DNA from: Nocardia gamkensis NBRC 108242 | GTDB taxonomy: Bacteria > Actinomycetota > Actinomycetes > Mycobacteriales > Mycobacteriaceae | Reading direction: 5' to 3' | Assembly: GCF_001612985.1 (NCBI RefSeq) | Contig: NZ_BDBM01000017.1 | Location: 1 to 64,000 of the forward strand | Length of the DNA: 64,000 bases | Part shown: positions 52,130 through 61,105 of the stretch, one piece after another | How the letters are laid out: every line of letters begins with the position of its first letter | How positions within the stretch are numbered: the stretch's first letter is position 1 | Position numbers and translations under genes: made by a program | Notes under the pieces: model-generated | Databases searched by the model: none | What the model was told of the DNA's origin: nothing | The model's input: the letters and a program-made list of their open reading frames with translations, nothing else

Positions 52130-54700
52130 ATGACGAATTCCACCATCCGGGCTCCGCGGAACCCGGACGCAGGCGCGGACACGTCACTGTCGCACCGGCA
52201 GATCCTGACCATCCTGTCCGGGCTGTTGCTCGGCATGTTCCTGGCCGCGCTCGACCAGAACATCGTCAGCGTCGCGATCGTCAAGATCGCCAACGACCTG
52301 CACGGTTTCGACGAGCAGGCGTGGGCGACCACCGCCTACCTGATCACCGCGACGATCACCACGCCGCTATACGGCAAACTGGCCGACATCTACGGCCGTA
52401 AACCGTTCTATCTCACGGCGATCGGACTGTTCGTCATCGGCTCGGTGGCGTGCACCTTCGCCGACTCGATGTACCAGCTCGCCGCGTTCCGCGCGTTCCA
52501 GGGCCTGGGCGCGGGCGGACTGATGTCGCTGGCGTTCACCATCATCGGCGATATCGTCCCGGTGCGGGAACGGGTGCGCTATCAGGGCTATTTCATGATG
52601 GTCTTCGGCACCGCGACGGTGCTCGGCCCGGTGCTCGGCGGCTTCTTCTCCGACTACGAAGAACTCGGCGGCATCGACGGCTGGCGGTGGGTGTTCCTGG
52701 TGAACGTCCCGGTCGGCCTGCTCGCCCTGCTCGTGGTGGCCAAGGTGCTCAACGTGCCGCACCAGCGCCAGCACCACCGGATCGACTGGCTCGGCGCGCT
52801 GACGCTGACGATCGGCGTGGTGCCGCTGCTGATTGTCGCCGAACAGGGACGCCACTGGGGATGGTCGTCGGAGAAGTCGCTGCTCTGCTACGGCATCGGG
52901 GCGGCGGGGCTGGCGCTGTTCGTCCTGGTGGAGTTCCTGATGAAGGACTCGGCGCTGATCCCCTTGCGGCTGTTCCGGAACTCGACCTTCAGCGTCACCA
53001 TCGCCGGTGGATTCATCGTCGGTGTGGCGATGTTCGGCGCGATCACCATGGTTCCGCAGTACTTCCAGGTCGTGCGCGGCTACTCGCCTACGAAGGCGGG
53101 CCTGCTCATGTTGCCGCTGGTGCTCGGCATCACCGTCGGCTCGCAGGCGGCGGGCCGGATCACCAAGCAGACGGGACGCTACAAGATCCTGCCGGTGGCG
53201 GGCACGTTCATCGTCGCGGTCGGTGCGGCCCTGTACGCGCAGGTGCACTACGACAGCCCGCTGTGGCAGCCGCTGGCGATCGGCGCGGTGATCGGGCTCG
53301 GGCTCGGCTGTTGCATGCAGACGCTGATCATCGCGGCGCAGAACGCCGGACCGCGTAAGGACATGGGTGTTTCCACCGCCTCGGCCACGTTCTTCCGGCA
53401 GATGGGCGGCACGCTCGGCGTAGCGGTGTTCCTGACCATCCTGTTCAACCTGCTGCCGAACCGGATCATCGACGCGTTCGGCGGCGCGCTGCCGCCCGGG
53501 TTCGGCGCCGACCGGCTCAGCGGCATGCAGTCCAACACCAGCGGCATCGCGGCGCTGCCCGACGCGCTGAAGGTGCCGATCCTCACCGGCTTCACCGACT
53601 CCATGCACGGCGTGTTCTACACGGCGGCCGGGGTCGCGCTGCTGGCCTGCGTGGTGCTGATGTTCATGAAAGAGATTCCGCTGCAGGACGCTCCGGCGCC
53701 CGTCGCGCAGACGCCGATCGAGGAGCCGGAAGCCGCCGAGTCGAGCTGGGACGCGGATCAGGTCTGGGAAGGCGCCGCGCAGGCGCTGTCGGAGCCGGAA
53801 CCGGTGCTCGCCGCGGCCGCGGGCGGCTACGGCGCGGGCGATCCCGCGAGCAACGGCGCACACCGGCGCGAACCTCGCGCGAGCTTCGACGGCGCGGAGC
53901 ACGAAGGGCGTTCGCTCAGCGGCTATGTCCATCGCGAGGACGGCCGCCCGGTGCCCGCGGCCGCTCTCACCCTGATCGACCAGCACGGGCGGCAGGCAGC
54001 GCGCACGGGCGGCGGCGCCGACGGCCGTTACCTCCTCGGTGCGCCCGACGCGGGCGGTTACGTGCTGATCGTCTCGGCCGCCGGGCATCAGCCCGCCGCG
54101 GTGAACGTCACCGTCGGTGATCGCCCGCAGCAACTCGACATCACCCTGCTCGGCTCCGGCGAGCTGTCCGGTGTGGTCCGGTCCGGCAGGCAAGGCGAGC
54201 CGCTGCCCGGCGCGACCATCACGCTGACCGACCTCGACGGCGAGGTGGTCGGCTCGGCCACCGCGGCGGCCGACGGCGCTTACCTGTGCCACGGCGTGGT
54301 GCCCGGCACGTACACCCTGGTCGCGGTCGCCGAACACATGCGACCCAGCGCGACCGCGCTGACCGTGCCGGACAGCGGGCTGCTGCACCACGACATCGAA
54401 CTCACGCCGATGGCGGTGCTGGCCGGGTCGGCGTGGTCGGACAGCGGCCGTGCGGTCCCGGACGTGCAGATCAGCGTGCTCGACGCCGCGGGCGTGCCGA
54501 CCGCGACGACGCGCACCGACGAGAACGGGCGCTATGTCGTCACGGATCTCGCCGAAGGCGACTACACGATCGTCGCGCGCGGCTATCCGCCGGTGACCAG
54601 CCAGGTCACGGTGAGCGGCGGCGAAGTCGCGCACGATGTGCGGCTCGGCTACAGCGGCATCGAGGAAGAGGCGACCGGAAACGTCCCGCCCGCCCGCTGA
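52130..54700 (+). CDS. DHA2-type MFS exporter fused to three beta-sandwich repeats
   Basis: An 856-residue protein. Residues 15-520 are a 14-helix MFS drug:H+ exporter: LDQNIVSVAIVKIA in helix 1, GKLADIYGRKPFY is motif A, and LGPVLGGFFSDY resembles motif C. After an Ala/Glu-rich linker, three repeats of about 85 residues follow (about 592-676, 677-761, 762-848), each of the carboxypeptidase-regulatory/Cna-B-like type: SGYVHREDGRPVPAAALTL, SGVVRSGRQGEPLPGATITL and AGSAWSDSGRAVPDVQISVL, each ending with YLL/YLC/YVV strands. The tail probably faces the cytoplasm, given the even helix number, and may regulate or assemble the transporter. Confidence 0.9.
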   Translation: MTNSTIRAPRNPDAGADTSLSHRQILTILSGLLLGMFLAALDQNIVSVAIVKIANDLHGFDEQAWATTAYLITATITTPLYGKLADIYGRKPFYLTAIGLFVIGSVACTFADSMYQLAAFRAFQGLGAGGLMSLAFTIIGDIVPVRERVRYQGYFMMVFGTATVLGPVLGGFFSDYEELGGIDGWRWVFLVNVPVGLLALLVVAKVLNVPHQRQHHRIDWLGALTLTIGVVPLLIVAEQGRHWGWSSEKSLLCYGIGAAGLALFVLVEFLMKDSALIPLRLFRNSTFSVTIAGGFIVGVAMFGAITMVPQYFQVVRGYSPTKAGLLMLPLVLGITVGSQAAGRITKQTGRYKILPVAGTFIVAVGAALYAQVHYDSPLWQPLAIGAVIGLGLGCCMQTLIIAAQNAGPRKDMGVSTASATFFRQMGGTLGVAVFLTILFNLLPNRIIDAFGGALPPGFGADRLSGMQSNTSGIAALPDALKVPILTGFTDSMHGVFYTAAGVALLACVVLMFMKEIPLQDAPAPVAQTPIEEPEAAESSWDADQVWEGAAQALSEPEPVLAAAAGGYGAGDPASNGAHRREPRASFDGAEHEGRSLSGYVHREDGRPVPAAALTLIDQHGRQAARTGGGADGRYLLGAPDAGGYVLIVSAAGHQPAAVNVTVGDRPQQLDITLLGSGELSGVVRSGRQGEPLPGATITLTDLDGEVVGSATAAADGAYLCHGVVPGTYTLVAVAEHMRPSATALTVPDSGLLHHDIELTPMAVLAGSAWSDSGRAVPDVQISVLDAAGVPTATTRTDENGRYVVTDLAEGDYTIVARGYPPVTSQVTVSGGEVAHDVRLGYSGIEEEATGNVPPAR

Positions 54701-54803
54701 CGATCCGGCGGAACGCTCGGAAGGGGCGGTGGCGATGCCGGTTCGCGCCTGCGGACCCGATGCGTCGGCCGCTGTGCGGATTTGGGCGGGGCTCAGTAGG
54801 CGT

Positions 54804-55823
54804 TCACTCCTGCGCCCGGTGCCGTTTGTGATCGCCGAACGGCTCGTCGCGTTCCCGGACCGCCTCGCGGAAACCGGTTGTGGCGGCACGCGTCTGGAAG
54901 GCGTATCCCTCGCTGGTGTGCCGGGAGATGCCATCGAAGACGGTGCTGATCATGCCGGAGTTGGCCACCCCCTGTGCGTACAGCGCCGAGTTGAGCGCCA
55001 GCTTGGCCATCATCAGCTGGTTGACCGGCATGCGCGCGATCCGGGCGACGAATTCCTCGGTGCGCGCGTCGAGTTCGGCGGCCGGCCAGGATTCGATGGC
55101 CAGGCCCCATTCCACCGCCTGCTTCCCGGTGAGGCAGTCGCCGGTGAACAGCAGGCGCTTGGCGCGCTGGTCACCGAGGCGATGAGCCCACATGCCCGCC
55201 GCCGGGACACCCCAGACCCGGGTGGGCGGGTAGCCGATCTTCGTGTCGTCGGCGCAGATGATCTGGTCGGCGAACAGCGCGATGTCGCTGCCGCCCGCGA
55301 CGGCGAAGCCGTGCAGCTTGGCCACGGTCGGCTTGTTCGCCTGCATCAGGCTGGCGAAACCGCGGTTGAACCGGCTCATCATCGCGTAGTCGATCATCGG
55401 ATCCCAGGTCCGCGCCGGATCGTGATTGCGGCCCTGCACCACCGGATCGACGACCGTTCCCGCCACTTCATCGGGACCGCCCGCCACCGCGAAACTCTGC
55501 TCGGCGAACATGCTCAGGTCGTAGCCACCGCAGAATCCCTTGCCGCGCCCGGACACCAGGATCACGTGCACCCGCGGGTCAAGATCCGCGCGTTCGACCG
55601 CGTGCGCCAGATCATGCGGCGTATCGGGCGTGATCGCGTTGCCTTTCTCCGGCCGGTCGAAGGTGATGCGGGCGACGCGGCCGTCCCGCTCGTAGGTCAG
55701 CGTCCGGTACTCGCGGGCGTCGTCCGGGTCGGGGCGTCCGGCCCACGGGGTGTCCGGTGTCTCGGTCCAATTGCGATACCACGCGCCCGCCCCGCTGTCG
55801 GCCTGGCTGTCACTGTCGGTCAT
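54804..55823 (-). CDS. Enoyl-CoA hydratase/isomerase family protein (crotonase)
   Basis: A 339-residue crotonase-fold enzyme with an extra N-terminal stretch of about 40 residues. ARITFDRPEKGNAI is the typical first strand, SGRGKGFCGGYDL the first oxyanion loop, and KLHGFAVAGGSDIAL the second. The usual catalytic glutamates cannot be assigned with certainty (PPTRVWGVPAAGMW region). It acts on an acyl-CoA. It is divergent from a TetR gene over a perfect palindrome. Confidence 0.9.
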   Translation of the reverse strand: MTDSDSQADSGAGAWYRNWTETPDTPWAGRPDPDDAREYRTLTYERDGRVARITFDRPEKGNAITPDTPHDLAHAVERADLDPRVHVILVSGRGKGFCGGYDLSMFAEQSFAVAGGPDEVAGTVVDPVVQGRNHDPARTWDPMIDYAMMSRFNRGFASLMQANKPTVAKLHGFAVAGGSDIALFADQIICADDTKIGYPPTRVWGVPAAGMWAHRLGDQRAKRLLFTGDCLTGKQAVEWGLAIESWPAAELDARTEEFVARIARMPVNQLMMAKLALNSALYAQGVANSGMISTVFDGISRHTSEGYAFQTRAATTGFREAVRERDEPFGDHKRHRAQE

Positions 55824-55882
55824 CGCTTTCCCTTCGACGCTGGTGCGAACCGGTCTCCGCAGTCTGGCGCACCCACCATTTG

Positions 55883-55900
55883 ACAGTCAATATTGACTGT
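55883..55900. promoter_or_regulatory. Perfect 18-base palindrome, probable TetR operator
   Basis: ACAGTCAATATTGACTGT is a perfect palindrome centred between the crotonase and TetR starts, 30 bases before the TetR ATG. It is AT-rich compared with its surroundings and probably overlaps a promoter. Confidence 0.85.
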
Positions 55901-55930
55901 GAAAATGTCGCGGCGACGGGAGGAGCTGGC

Positions 55931-56530
55931 ATGGCCGGACGACGCGAGGAACAGAAGCGGGCGACCCGCGTTCGCATCCTCGACGCCGCCGCCGACGTGC
56001 TGGCCGAGCAGGGCTACCGGGCGCTGTCCACGCTGTCCGTGCAGCGGGCCGCGAACGTGAGCCGCGGGGCGCTGCTGCATCACTTCCCGACCCTCGGCGC
56101 GTTGATCGGCGCATTGGTCGGACATCTGGTCGCACGCAACGAGGCGGCGGTGCGAGAGGTCGCGGCCGGGCTCGGCGCGGGGACCGATCCGCTACGCCGC
56201 GCCTTGACCGCCCTGTACGAGTCGATGGCACGCCCGGCGGCGCAAGCCGAGTTCGAACTGTGGGCGGCCGCGCGGACCGATCCGGCGCTTGCCGAGGCGT
56301 TGCGCGCGGCCGAACGAAAAGCCGGGCGCGACTTGCGGCGCGTGGTGGACGCACTGTTCGAGCCGGACATGGTCGCCCATCCGCGCTACCCCGCCGTCCG
56401 CGACCTCACCATCGCGATCCTGCGCGGGACCGCGATGTCCCGGCCGCTGCGCACTTCCGAGCGCGCCGCCGCGGCAACCATCGATCGATGGGCGGAGGCC
56501 ATGACAGTTCTTCTCGCACAGGGCCACTAG
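55931..56530 (+). CDS. TetR family regulator of the crotonase gene
   Basis: A 199-residue regulator: RVRILDAAADVLAEQGYRAL, then VQRAANVSRGALLHHFPTLG is the HTH. The C-terminal domain ends WAEAMTVLLAQGH. GGAGCTGGC precedes ATG 55931. The palindrome at 55883 is its likely operator, controlling itself and the divergent crotonase gene; the inducer may be an acyl-CoA. Confidence 0.9.
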   Translation: MAGRREEQKRATRVRILDAAADVLAEQGYRALSTLSVQRAANVSRGALLHHFPTLGALIGALVGHLVARNEAAVREVAAGLGAGTDPLRRALTALYESMARPAAQAEFELWAAARTDPALAEALRAAERKAGRDLRRVVDALFEPDMVAHPRYPAVRDLTIAILRGTAMSRPLRTSERAAAATIDRWAEAMTVLLAQGH

Positions 56531-56751
56531 CAATCGGCGAGCGCCGACGGTTCCGAATCGGATGTGATACGCGTCACTTCAGACTCCGATTGTGTACTCT
56601 CCCACACTGTCGCTATCCTGGCTGCACTTTGAGACCACCGAGTCTCAATGCAGCCTTCGACGGGGCCGGGTCCGACCACCGCACGGCGCCCGCGGAGGCC
56701 CGATTCCTGCCGGGAGCGCCTGCGGCGCCTGTACTACCAGGAGCAAACGCC

Positions 56752-57654
56752 ATGCGATCGAAGTTGATCTCGGCGGCCATCGGTTTCGCGGTGATGGCGC
56801 TGTCGTGTGTGGGACCGGGCAGCGGGCCCGCCGTCGCCGCACCGGATTGCCCGAGTCTGTACGTGGTGGCGATCCCGGGAACATGGGAGACCACCGCGGA
56901 CGGTGAGCGCCCCGGGCCCGGGATGCTGGCCGGAGTCACGCGCGGCCTGCCGCCTTCGGCCCGGGTGGACTACGTGAGTTACGCAGCGACCGCCTTCCCT
57001 TGGGAGAGCGAGGTATACGGCGCCTCCAAACGCGAGGCCGTCGACAACGCGCGCGGCATGATCGCGGCGATGGGCCGGGAGTGCGGCGCGACCAGGATCG
57101 CGCTACTGGGCTACAGCCAGGGCGCGGACGCCGCCGGTGATCTCGCCGCCGAGATCGGCACCGGGCTCGGCGTCGTGCCGCCGCATCGGATCGCCGCGGT
57201 GGGGCTCATCTCCGATCCCCGCCGCTCCCCCACCGACGCGCTGGTCGGTCCACCGGTCGGCGGCGCGGGCGCGGGCGGTCCGCGCATCGGCGGGTTCGGT
57301 CTCCTCACCCCGCAGACCCGCACCATCTGCGCGATCGGCGATCTGTACTGCACCACGGCGTCGGACGATTTCGTGACCCGCTTCGCGGGCTTCCTGGCCC
57401 AGACCTCCCACCCGGACCCGGCCTACCTGTGGCGCTACCAGATGGAAATGGGCGCCATCGTCGGCGACCTGATGTCCAACGGCGGAATCCCCGTTTTGCA
57501 GAGCCAGCTCTCGGAGTCGGCCAACCAGGAACGGGCTCGGCTGCTGGACGAGTTCTACCGCTCGGAGGCGCACACCGCCTACGGCAGCTACCCCGTCGGA
57601 GGCGGAGCGACCGCGCTGTCGTGGATGCACGACTGGCTGGCATCGCTGGCCTGA
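56752..57654 (+). CDS. Secreted cutinase-family serine hydrolase
   Basis: A 300-residue exported hydrolase. Signal peptide of about 30 residues ending AVAA before PDCPSLYVVAIPGTWET. LLGYSQGADAAG holds Ser122, the nucleophile; Cys33, Cys111 and the pair ICAIGDLYC can form disulfides as in cutinase-like proteins, and Asp of the GDLYC motif and a His in SHPDPAY may complete the triad. GAGC precedes ATG 56752. Related mycobacterial proteins (Culp) are lipid esterases at the envelope. Convergent with the MarR gene two bases away. Confidence 0.85.
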   Translation: MRSKLISAAIGFAVMALSCVGPGSGPAVAAPDCPSLYVVAIPGTWETTADGERPGPGMLAGVTRGLPPSARVDYVSYAATAFPWESEVYGASKREAVDNARGMIAAMGRECGATRIALLGYSQGADAAGDLAAEIGTGLGVVPPHRIAAVGLISDPRRSPTDALVGPPVGGAGAGGPRIGGFGLLTPQTRTICAIGDLYCTTASDDFVTRFAGFLAQTSHPDPAYLWRYQMEMGAIVGDLMSNGGIPVLQSQLSESANQERARLLDEFYRSEAHTAYGSYPVGGGATALSWMHDWLASLA

Positions 57655-57655
57655 G

Positions 57656-58105
57656 TCAGGGAGCGAGCCGCCGCGCGACCTCGCCCAGACTGTCCGCGAC
57701 AGCGCCCTGCTGCGCGTCGGTGAGCACGTCGACGAGGACGCGGCGGACGGTCGCGACATGGCCCGGCGCGACCTGCGCCAGCCTTTCCCGGCCCGCGGCG
57801 GTGAGTACGGCGATGACCCCGCGCACGTCGGTCGGACAGGCCTCGCGTACCAGCAACCCGGCCTTCTCCAACTGCGTCACCTGATAGGTCAGACCGCTTT
57901 TGGAGGTGTAGAGCGCCTCGGCGAGTTCGGTCATCCGCAGGCGACCCTCCGGCGCGTCGGCCAGCCGCACGAGCACCTCGTACTGGGTGTGCGACAGCCC
58001 TTCCCGCTTGAGCTGCCGTTCCACCTCGCGACCCACCAGCGCGCCTGCCGCCAGGAAGTTCTGCCACACCGCCATCTCGCGGACGTTCAGCCACGTGGTC
58101 TCCAC
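57656..58105 (-). CDS. MarR family regulator of the dioxygenase gene
   Basis: A 149-residue winged-helix regulator: LSHTQYEVLVRLADAPEGRL, then LAEALYTSKSGLTYQVTQLE is the recognition helix, followed by the wing EACPTDVRGVIAVLT. ATG 58105. It is divergent from a DODA-type dioxygenase with two palindromes between. The ligand is probably a phenolic compound. Confidence 0.9.
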   Translation of the reverse strand: METTWLNVREMAVWQNFLAAGALVGREVERQLKREGLSHTQYEVLVRLADAPEGRLRMTELAEALYTSKSGLTYQVTQLEKAGLLVREACPTDVRGVIAVLTAAGRERLAQVAPGHVATVRRVLVDVLTDAQQGAVADSLGEVARRLAP

Positions 58106-58123
58106 GGCTCCACCCTATCCCTA

Positions 58124-58170
58124 TTGTTCAAATTTGAACAACAAGCTACAGTCGAGTTCGAATTTGAACT
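58124..58170. promoter_or_regulatory. Two related palindromes, probable MarR operators
   Basis: TTGTTCAAATTTGAACAA (58124-58141) is a perfect 18-base palindrome; AGTTCGAATTTGAACT (58155-58170) is a near copy with one mismatch pair. Centre spacing is about 30 bases, or three helical turns, between the MarR and dioxygenase genes. Confidence 0.85.
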
Positions 58171-58199
58171 AACTGGGCGACCGAGCCGGGAGGAGCACT

Positions 58200-58982
58200 A
58201 TGACCGTGGCCGCCGAAAGAATGCCGGTGCTTTATCTCTCGCATGGCGCTCCGCCGCTGGCCGACCACGAGAGGTGGCCCGCCGAACTGGCGGCATGGTC
58301 GTGCGCGTTGCCCCGGCCCCGCGCCGTCCTGATCGTCTCCGCGCACTGGGAGGCCGCGCCGATCGCGCTCGGCGCCACCCGGACGGTGCCGCTGGTCTAC
58401 GACTTCTGGGGCTTTCCGGAGCGGTACTACCAGGTGCGTTATGCCGCGCCGGGCGCGCCCGAGCTGGCCGGCAAGGTGCGAAATCTGTTGCGCGGACCGG
58501 GCGCCGCGGTCGCGGACGTCCCGGATCGCGGGCTCGATCACGGCGCCTACGTGCCGTTGAAGGAGATGTATCCGGACGCCGACATCCCGGTGTTGCAGCT
58601 GTCCATGCCGACGCTGGACCCGCAGGTCCTGTTGCGCATCGGCCGGAAGCTGGCGCCGCTGCGCGACGAAGGCGTACTGATCGTCGGCAGCGGGTTCTTC
58701 ACGCACAATTTGCGCGCGCTGACCGCCGACGACGAGCACGTGCCCTCCTTCACGGCCGAATTCGACGCGTGGGGCCGCGAGACGCTGGCCGCCCGCGACC
58801 TGGACGCACTGCTCGACTTCGAGCGCACCGCGCCCGCGGCTCGCCTGGCCCATCCACGCGCCGACCACTTCGCGCCGCTGTTCGTCGCACTCGGTGCGGG
58901 CGAGGAGGATTTCGGCACGCTGCGCACCGTCATCGACGGCTACTGGTTCGGCATGGCACGCCGATCCATTCAGCTCGGCTGA
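58200..58982 (+). CDS. DODA-type extradiol aromatic ring-opening dioxygenase
   Basis: A 260-residue LigB-superfamily enzyme like E. coli YgiD/plant 4,5-DOPA dioxygenase. Metal and catalytic histidines are all found: His15 in LSHGAPP, His48 in VSAHWEA, His113 in LDHGAYVPL, His168 in FTHNLR and His222 in RADHFAPL. It opens a catechol ring with oxygen. GAGGAG precedes ATG 58200. It is controlled by the divergent MarR gene. Its natural substrate is not deducible. Confidence 0.9.
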   Translation: MTVAAERMPVLYLSHGAPPLADHERWPAELAAWSCALPRPRAVLIVSAHWEAAPIALGATRTVPLVYDFWGFPERYYQVRYAAPGAPELAGKVRNLLRGPGAAVADVPDRGLDHGAYVPLKEMYPDADIPVLQLSMPTLDPQVLLRIGRKLAPLRDEGVLIVGSGFFTHNLRALTADDEHVPSFTAEFDAWGRETLAARDLDALLDFERTAPAARLAHPRADHFAPLFVALGAGEEDFGTLRTVIDGYWFGMARRSIQLG

Positions 58983-59025
58983 GCGCCGGTCACCGGTGAC
59001 GCGCCCAGGCTCCACGTGGACCGCG

Positions 59026-59571
59026 TCATCGGATGCGCAGCGCCGTCAGCCGCCAGCCCGCCGAGCGGGTCCGCGCGATGCGCGCCGCCAAGGCGAAATG
59101 GCGCCCGCCCCGGCCGTAGGTGGCGAAGACCTCGGCGGTCTTGGCGTCCACCAGGACCACGTTCACCCGCATCGGCACCGCGACGCCGAGGTCGCGGCCA
59201 GGCACGAGACCGGCGCCGATCAACGTGCGCACCGCGGCGACGACCGTGGCGTCGGCGACGACGGCCAGTTGCGGCACGGGCCTCCTGCGGTCGAGCACCT
59301 CGAGGACGACTCGCACCGCCGACTCGGCGAATCGGCGTGCCGCCGAGCGTGACTCGTCCTCGCCCGGCGCGGTGGAGGCATGGCTTCGCCGCACCGCGCT
59401 GCGTATCCCGGCACTGGACCGACCGGAGGTCGCGTGCGGCCGCGGCCGGCACGGTAGCGCCCGAGCGGGCGCCGGATCGCATGCCGACGGCTGCGCCTCG
59501 GCGCGGCGGCGACTGTCCAAGGGCGGCTCCGGATTCGGAGCAGGCGCCAACCAATCCTGATAACCAGCCAT
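59026..59571 (-). CDS. Rv3235-like protein
   Basis: A 181-residue protein with a disordered Pro/Arg/Ala-rich first half. Residues about 80-180 hold VRVVLEVLDRRRPVPQL, then VLVDAKTAEVFATYGRGGR and WRLTALRI, which resembles the actinobacterial Rv3235 family; this is from memory. Function is unknown. ATG 59571 (or 59577). Isolated between two plus-strand genes. Confidence 0.7.
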   Translation of the reverse strand: MAGYQDWLAPAPNPEPPLDSRRRAEAQPSACDPAPARALPCRPRPHATSGRSSAGIRSAVRRSHASTAPGEDESRSAARRFAESAVRVVLEVLDRRRPVPQLAVVADATVVAAVRTLIGAGLVPGRDLGVAVPMRVNVVLVDAKTAEVFATYGRGGRHFALAARIARTRSAGWRLTALRIR

Positions 59572-59755
59572 GCACATCCCTTCGAGAACCCGGTGGTCGA
59601 AACCCTGTGGGGACCGATTCTGCGGACCAGCCACCGGAAGTCGCGCGTAGTCGGCTACCCGAATCCGTCCCGGCACGCCACCACCGGAAACCGACGGCCA
59701 CGAAGACCGACCTATGTTGGAGCCGGCGAACCCCGACCCGGAACCGGAGACCTTG

Positions 59756-61003
59756 ATGACCGACGAGCGAGGAGCGGACGTGACCGTGCCCGGAAAGTCC
59801 GCGACCCCGCGTCGCCTGGTCCGCATCGGCCTGCTCACGCTCGCCGGAGCGCTCGCCGCGTATCTCGCGCTCGCGCAACTGATCGCGATCCTGCCGGTTT
59901 CCTGGGTGATGCCGTTGCTCGGCAACGCGGTCGCGCAGTCGGCCGTGCTCTTGCTCGGCGCCGTCCGCGACGCGCTCGGCTCGTGGAACATGGTGCTGGC
60001 GGTGGTCGCGACCGCGCTCGCGCTGACGGTGTTTCGCGGGGGCGAGCGCGGACGGCGCCTCGCGGGCACGGTGACCGGCGTGGCCGCCGTCGGCCTGGTG
60101 CTGTCCGTCGTGACCAGCGCGACGCTGGTGTTCGCGGCGCGTGACGCCGCGGGCGTCTGGATCCCGTTCGCCCCGGCCGTGCCGTTCAGCACCGTGGGCG
60201 ACGCGCCCGACGAGACCGTCACCTACGCGACCGTCGACGGACAGCCGATCCAGGCGGACCTGTACCTGCCCGCTCCGGGGCCGCGACCGGCGCCGCTGGT
60301 GGTGAGCATTCACGGCGGCGCTTTCGTCACGGGCAGCCGTGGTACCGACGCCTACACGACCTGGCTGGCCGAGAACGGATACGCCGTCCTCGATGTGGAC
60401 TACCGCCTCTCCGACGAAGGCAACCACCGTTGGAACACCGAGGACGCCGACGTCGCCTGTGCGCTGAGCTGGGCCGCCGCGAACGCCCAGCGGTACGGCT
60501 GGGACATGCGGCGGGTCGCCACGTTCGGCGACTCGGCGGGCGGCAATCTGGCCGTCAACGTCGCGAACAAGATCAACGCGGGTGTCCTGCGGCCCAGCTG
60601 CGGCGGCGCCGCCGAACTGCCGAGGGTGCGCGCGGCGGTGGCGCTGTACCCAGCGGTCGACCTCGCCGCGTCGGGCACCGAGACCGCGCTCGGCGTCGAC
60701 GCGGCCCGGCAGTACCTCGGCGGAACGCCCGACCAGTACCCGGACCGCTACACCGCGGCCGGCGCCGCCGCGCAGGTCACCGGCGACTCCCCGCCCACCC
60801 TGCTGATCCAGGGCGCCAACGATCACCTGGTGCTCGCCGAGCACACCGCCGCCTACGCCGCGGCCCTGGAGACCGCGCGCGTGCCGCACCGCTACGTCGA
60901 GCTCCCCTTCCTCGATCACGCCTTCGGCGCCACCGAACTCGACACCGGCGCGCTGGTCACCCGCGAACTCACCCGCACCTGGCTGACGGAATACCTGCCG
61001 TAA
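59756..61003 (+). CDS. Membrane-anchored alpha/beta hydrolase (esterase)
   Basis: A 415-residue protein. Residues about 20-140 contain three or four membrane helices (LLTLAGALAAYLALAQLIAIL, in part, then VLAVVATALALTVF and VGLVLSVVTSATLVFAA). The catalytic part has VSIHGGAFVTGS (oxyanion HGG), FGDSAGGNLAV (nucleophile Ser), GANDHLVLAEH (Asp) and LDHAFGA (His). GGAGAC precedes ATG 59756. It is an HSL-type esterase held at the membrane, with the active site probably outside. Single gene ending at a hairpin. Confidence 0.85.
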   Translation: MTDERGADVTVPGKSATPRRLVRIGLLTLAGALAAYLALAQLIAILPVSWVMPLLGNAVAQSAVLLLGAVRDALGSWNMVLAVVATALALTVFRGGERGRRLAGTVTGVAAVGLVLSVVTSATLVFAARDAAGVWIPFAPAVPFSTVGDAPDETVTYATVDGQPIQADLYLPAPGPRPAPLVVSIHGGAFVTGSRGTDAYTTWLAENGYAVLDVDYRLSDEGNHRWNTEDADVACALSWAAANAQRYGWDMRRVATFGDSAGGNLAVNVANKINAGVLRPSCGGAAELPRVRAAVALYPAVDLAASGTETALGVDAARQYLGGTPDQYPDRYTAAGAAAQVTGDSPPTLLIQGANDHLVLAEHTAAYAAALETARVPHRYVELPFLDHAFGATELDTGALVTRELTRTWLTEYLP

Positions 61004-61019
61004 CCGACGCCATATCGCC

Positions 61020-61048
61020 GGAGCGGGAATACCCGCGTACCCCGCTCC
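61020..61048 (+). terminator. Hairpin after the membrane esterase gene
   Basis: GGAGCGGG (61020-61027) pairs with CCCGCTCC (61041-61048), followed by GTTCCTTT. It lies 17 bases after the stop at 61003. Confidence 0.6.
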
Positions 61049-61105
61049 GTTCCTTTGGTTGCCATATCCACCAAATTGAGACAGACTGAGAACGAAGGAG
61101 GCGTC

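Noticed and set aside
52367..54934. An 855-codon minus-strand open frame
   Set aside because: Antisense to the MFS exporter; composition is Arg/His/Asp-rich without any family signature.
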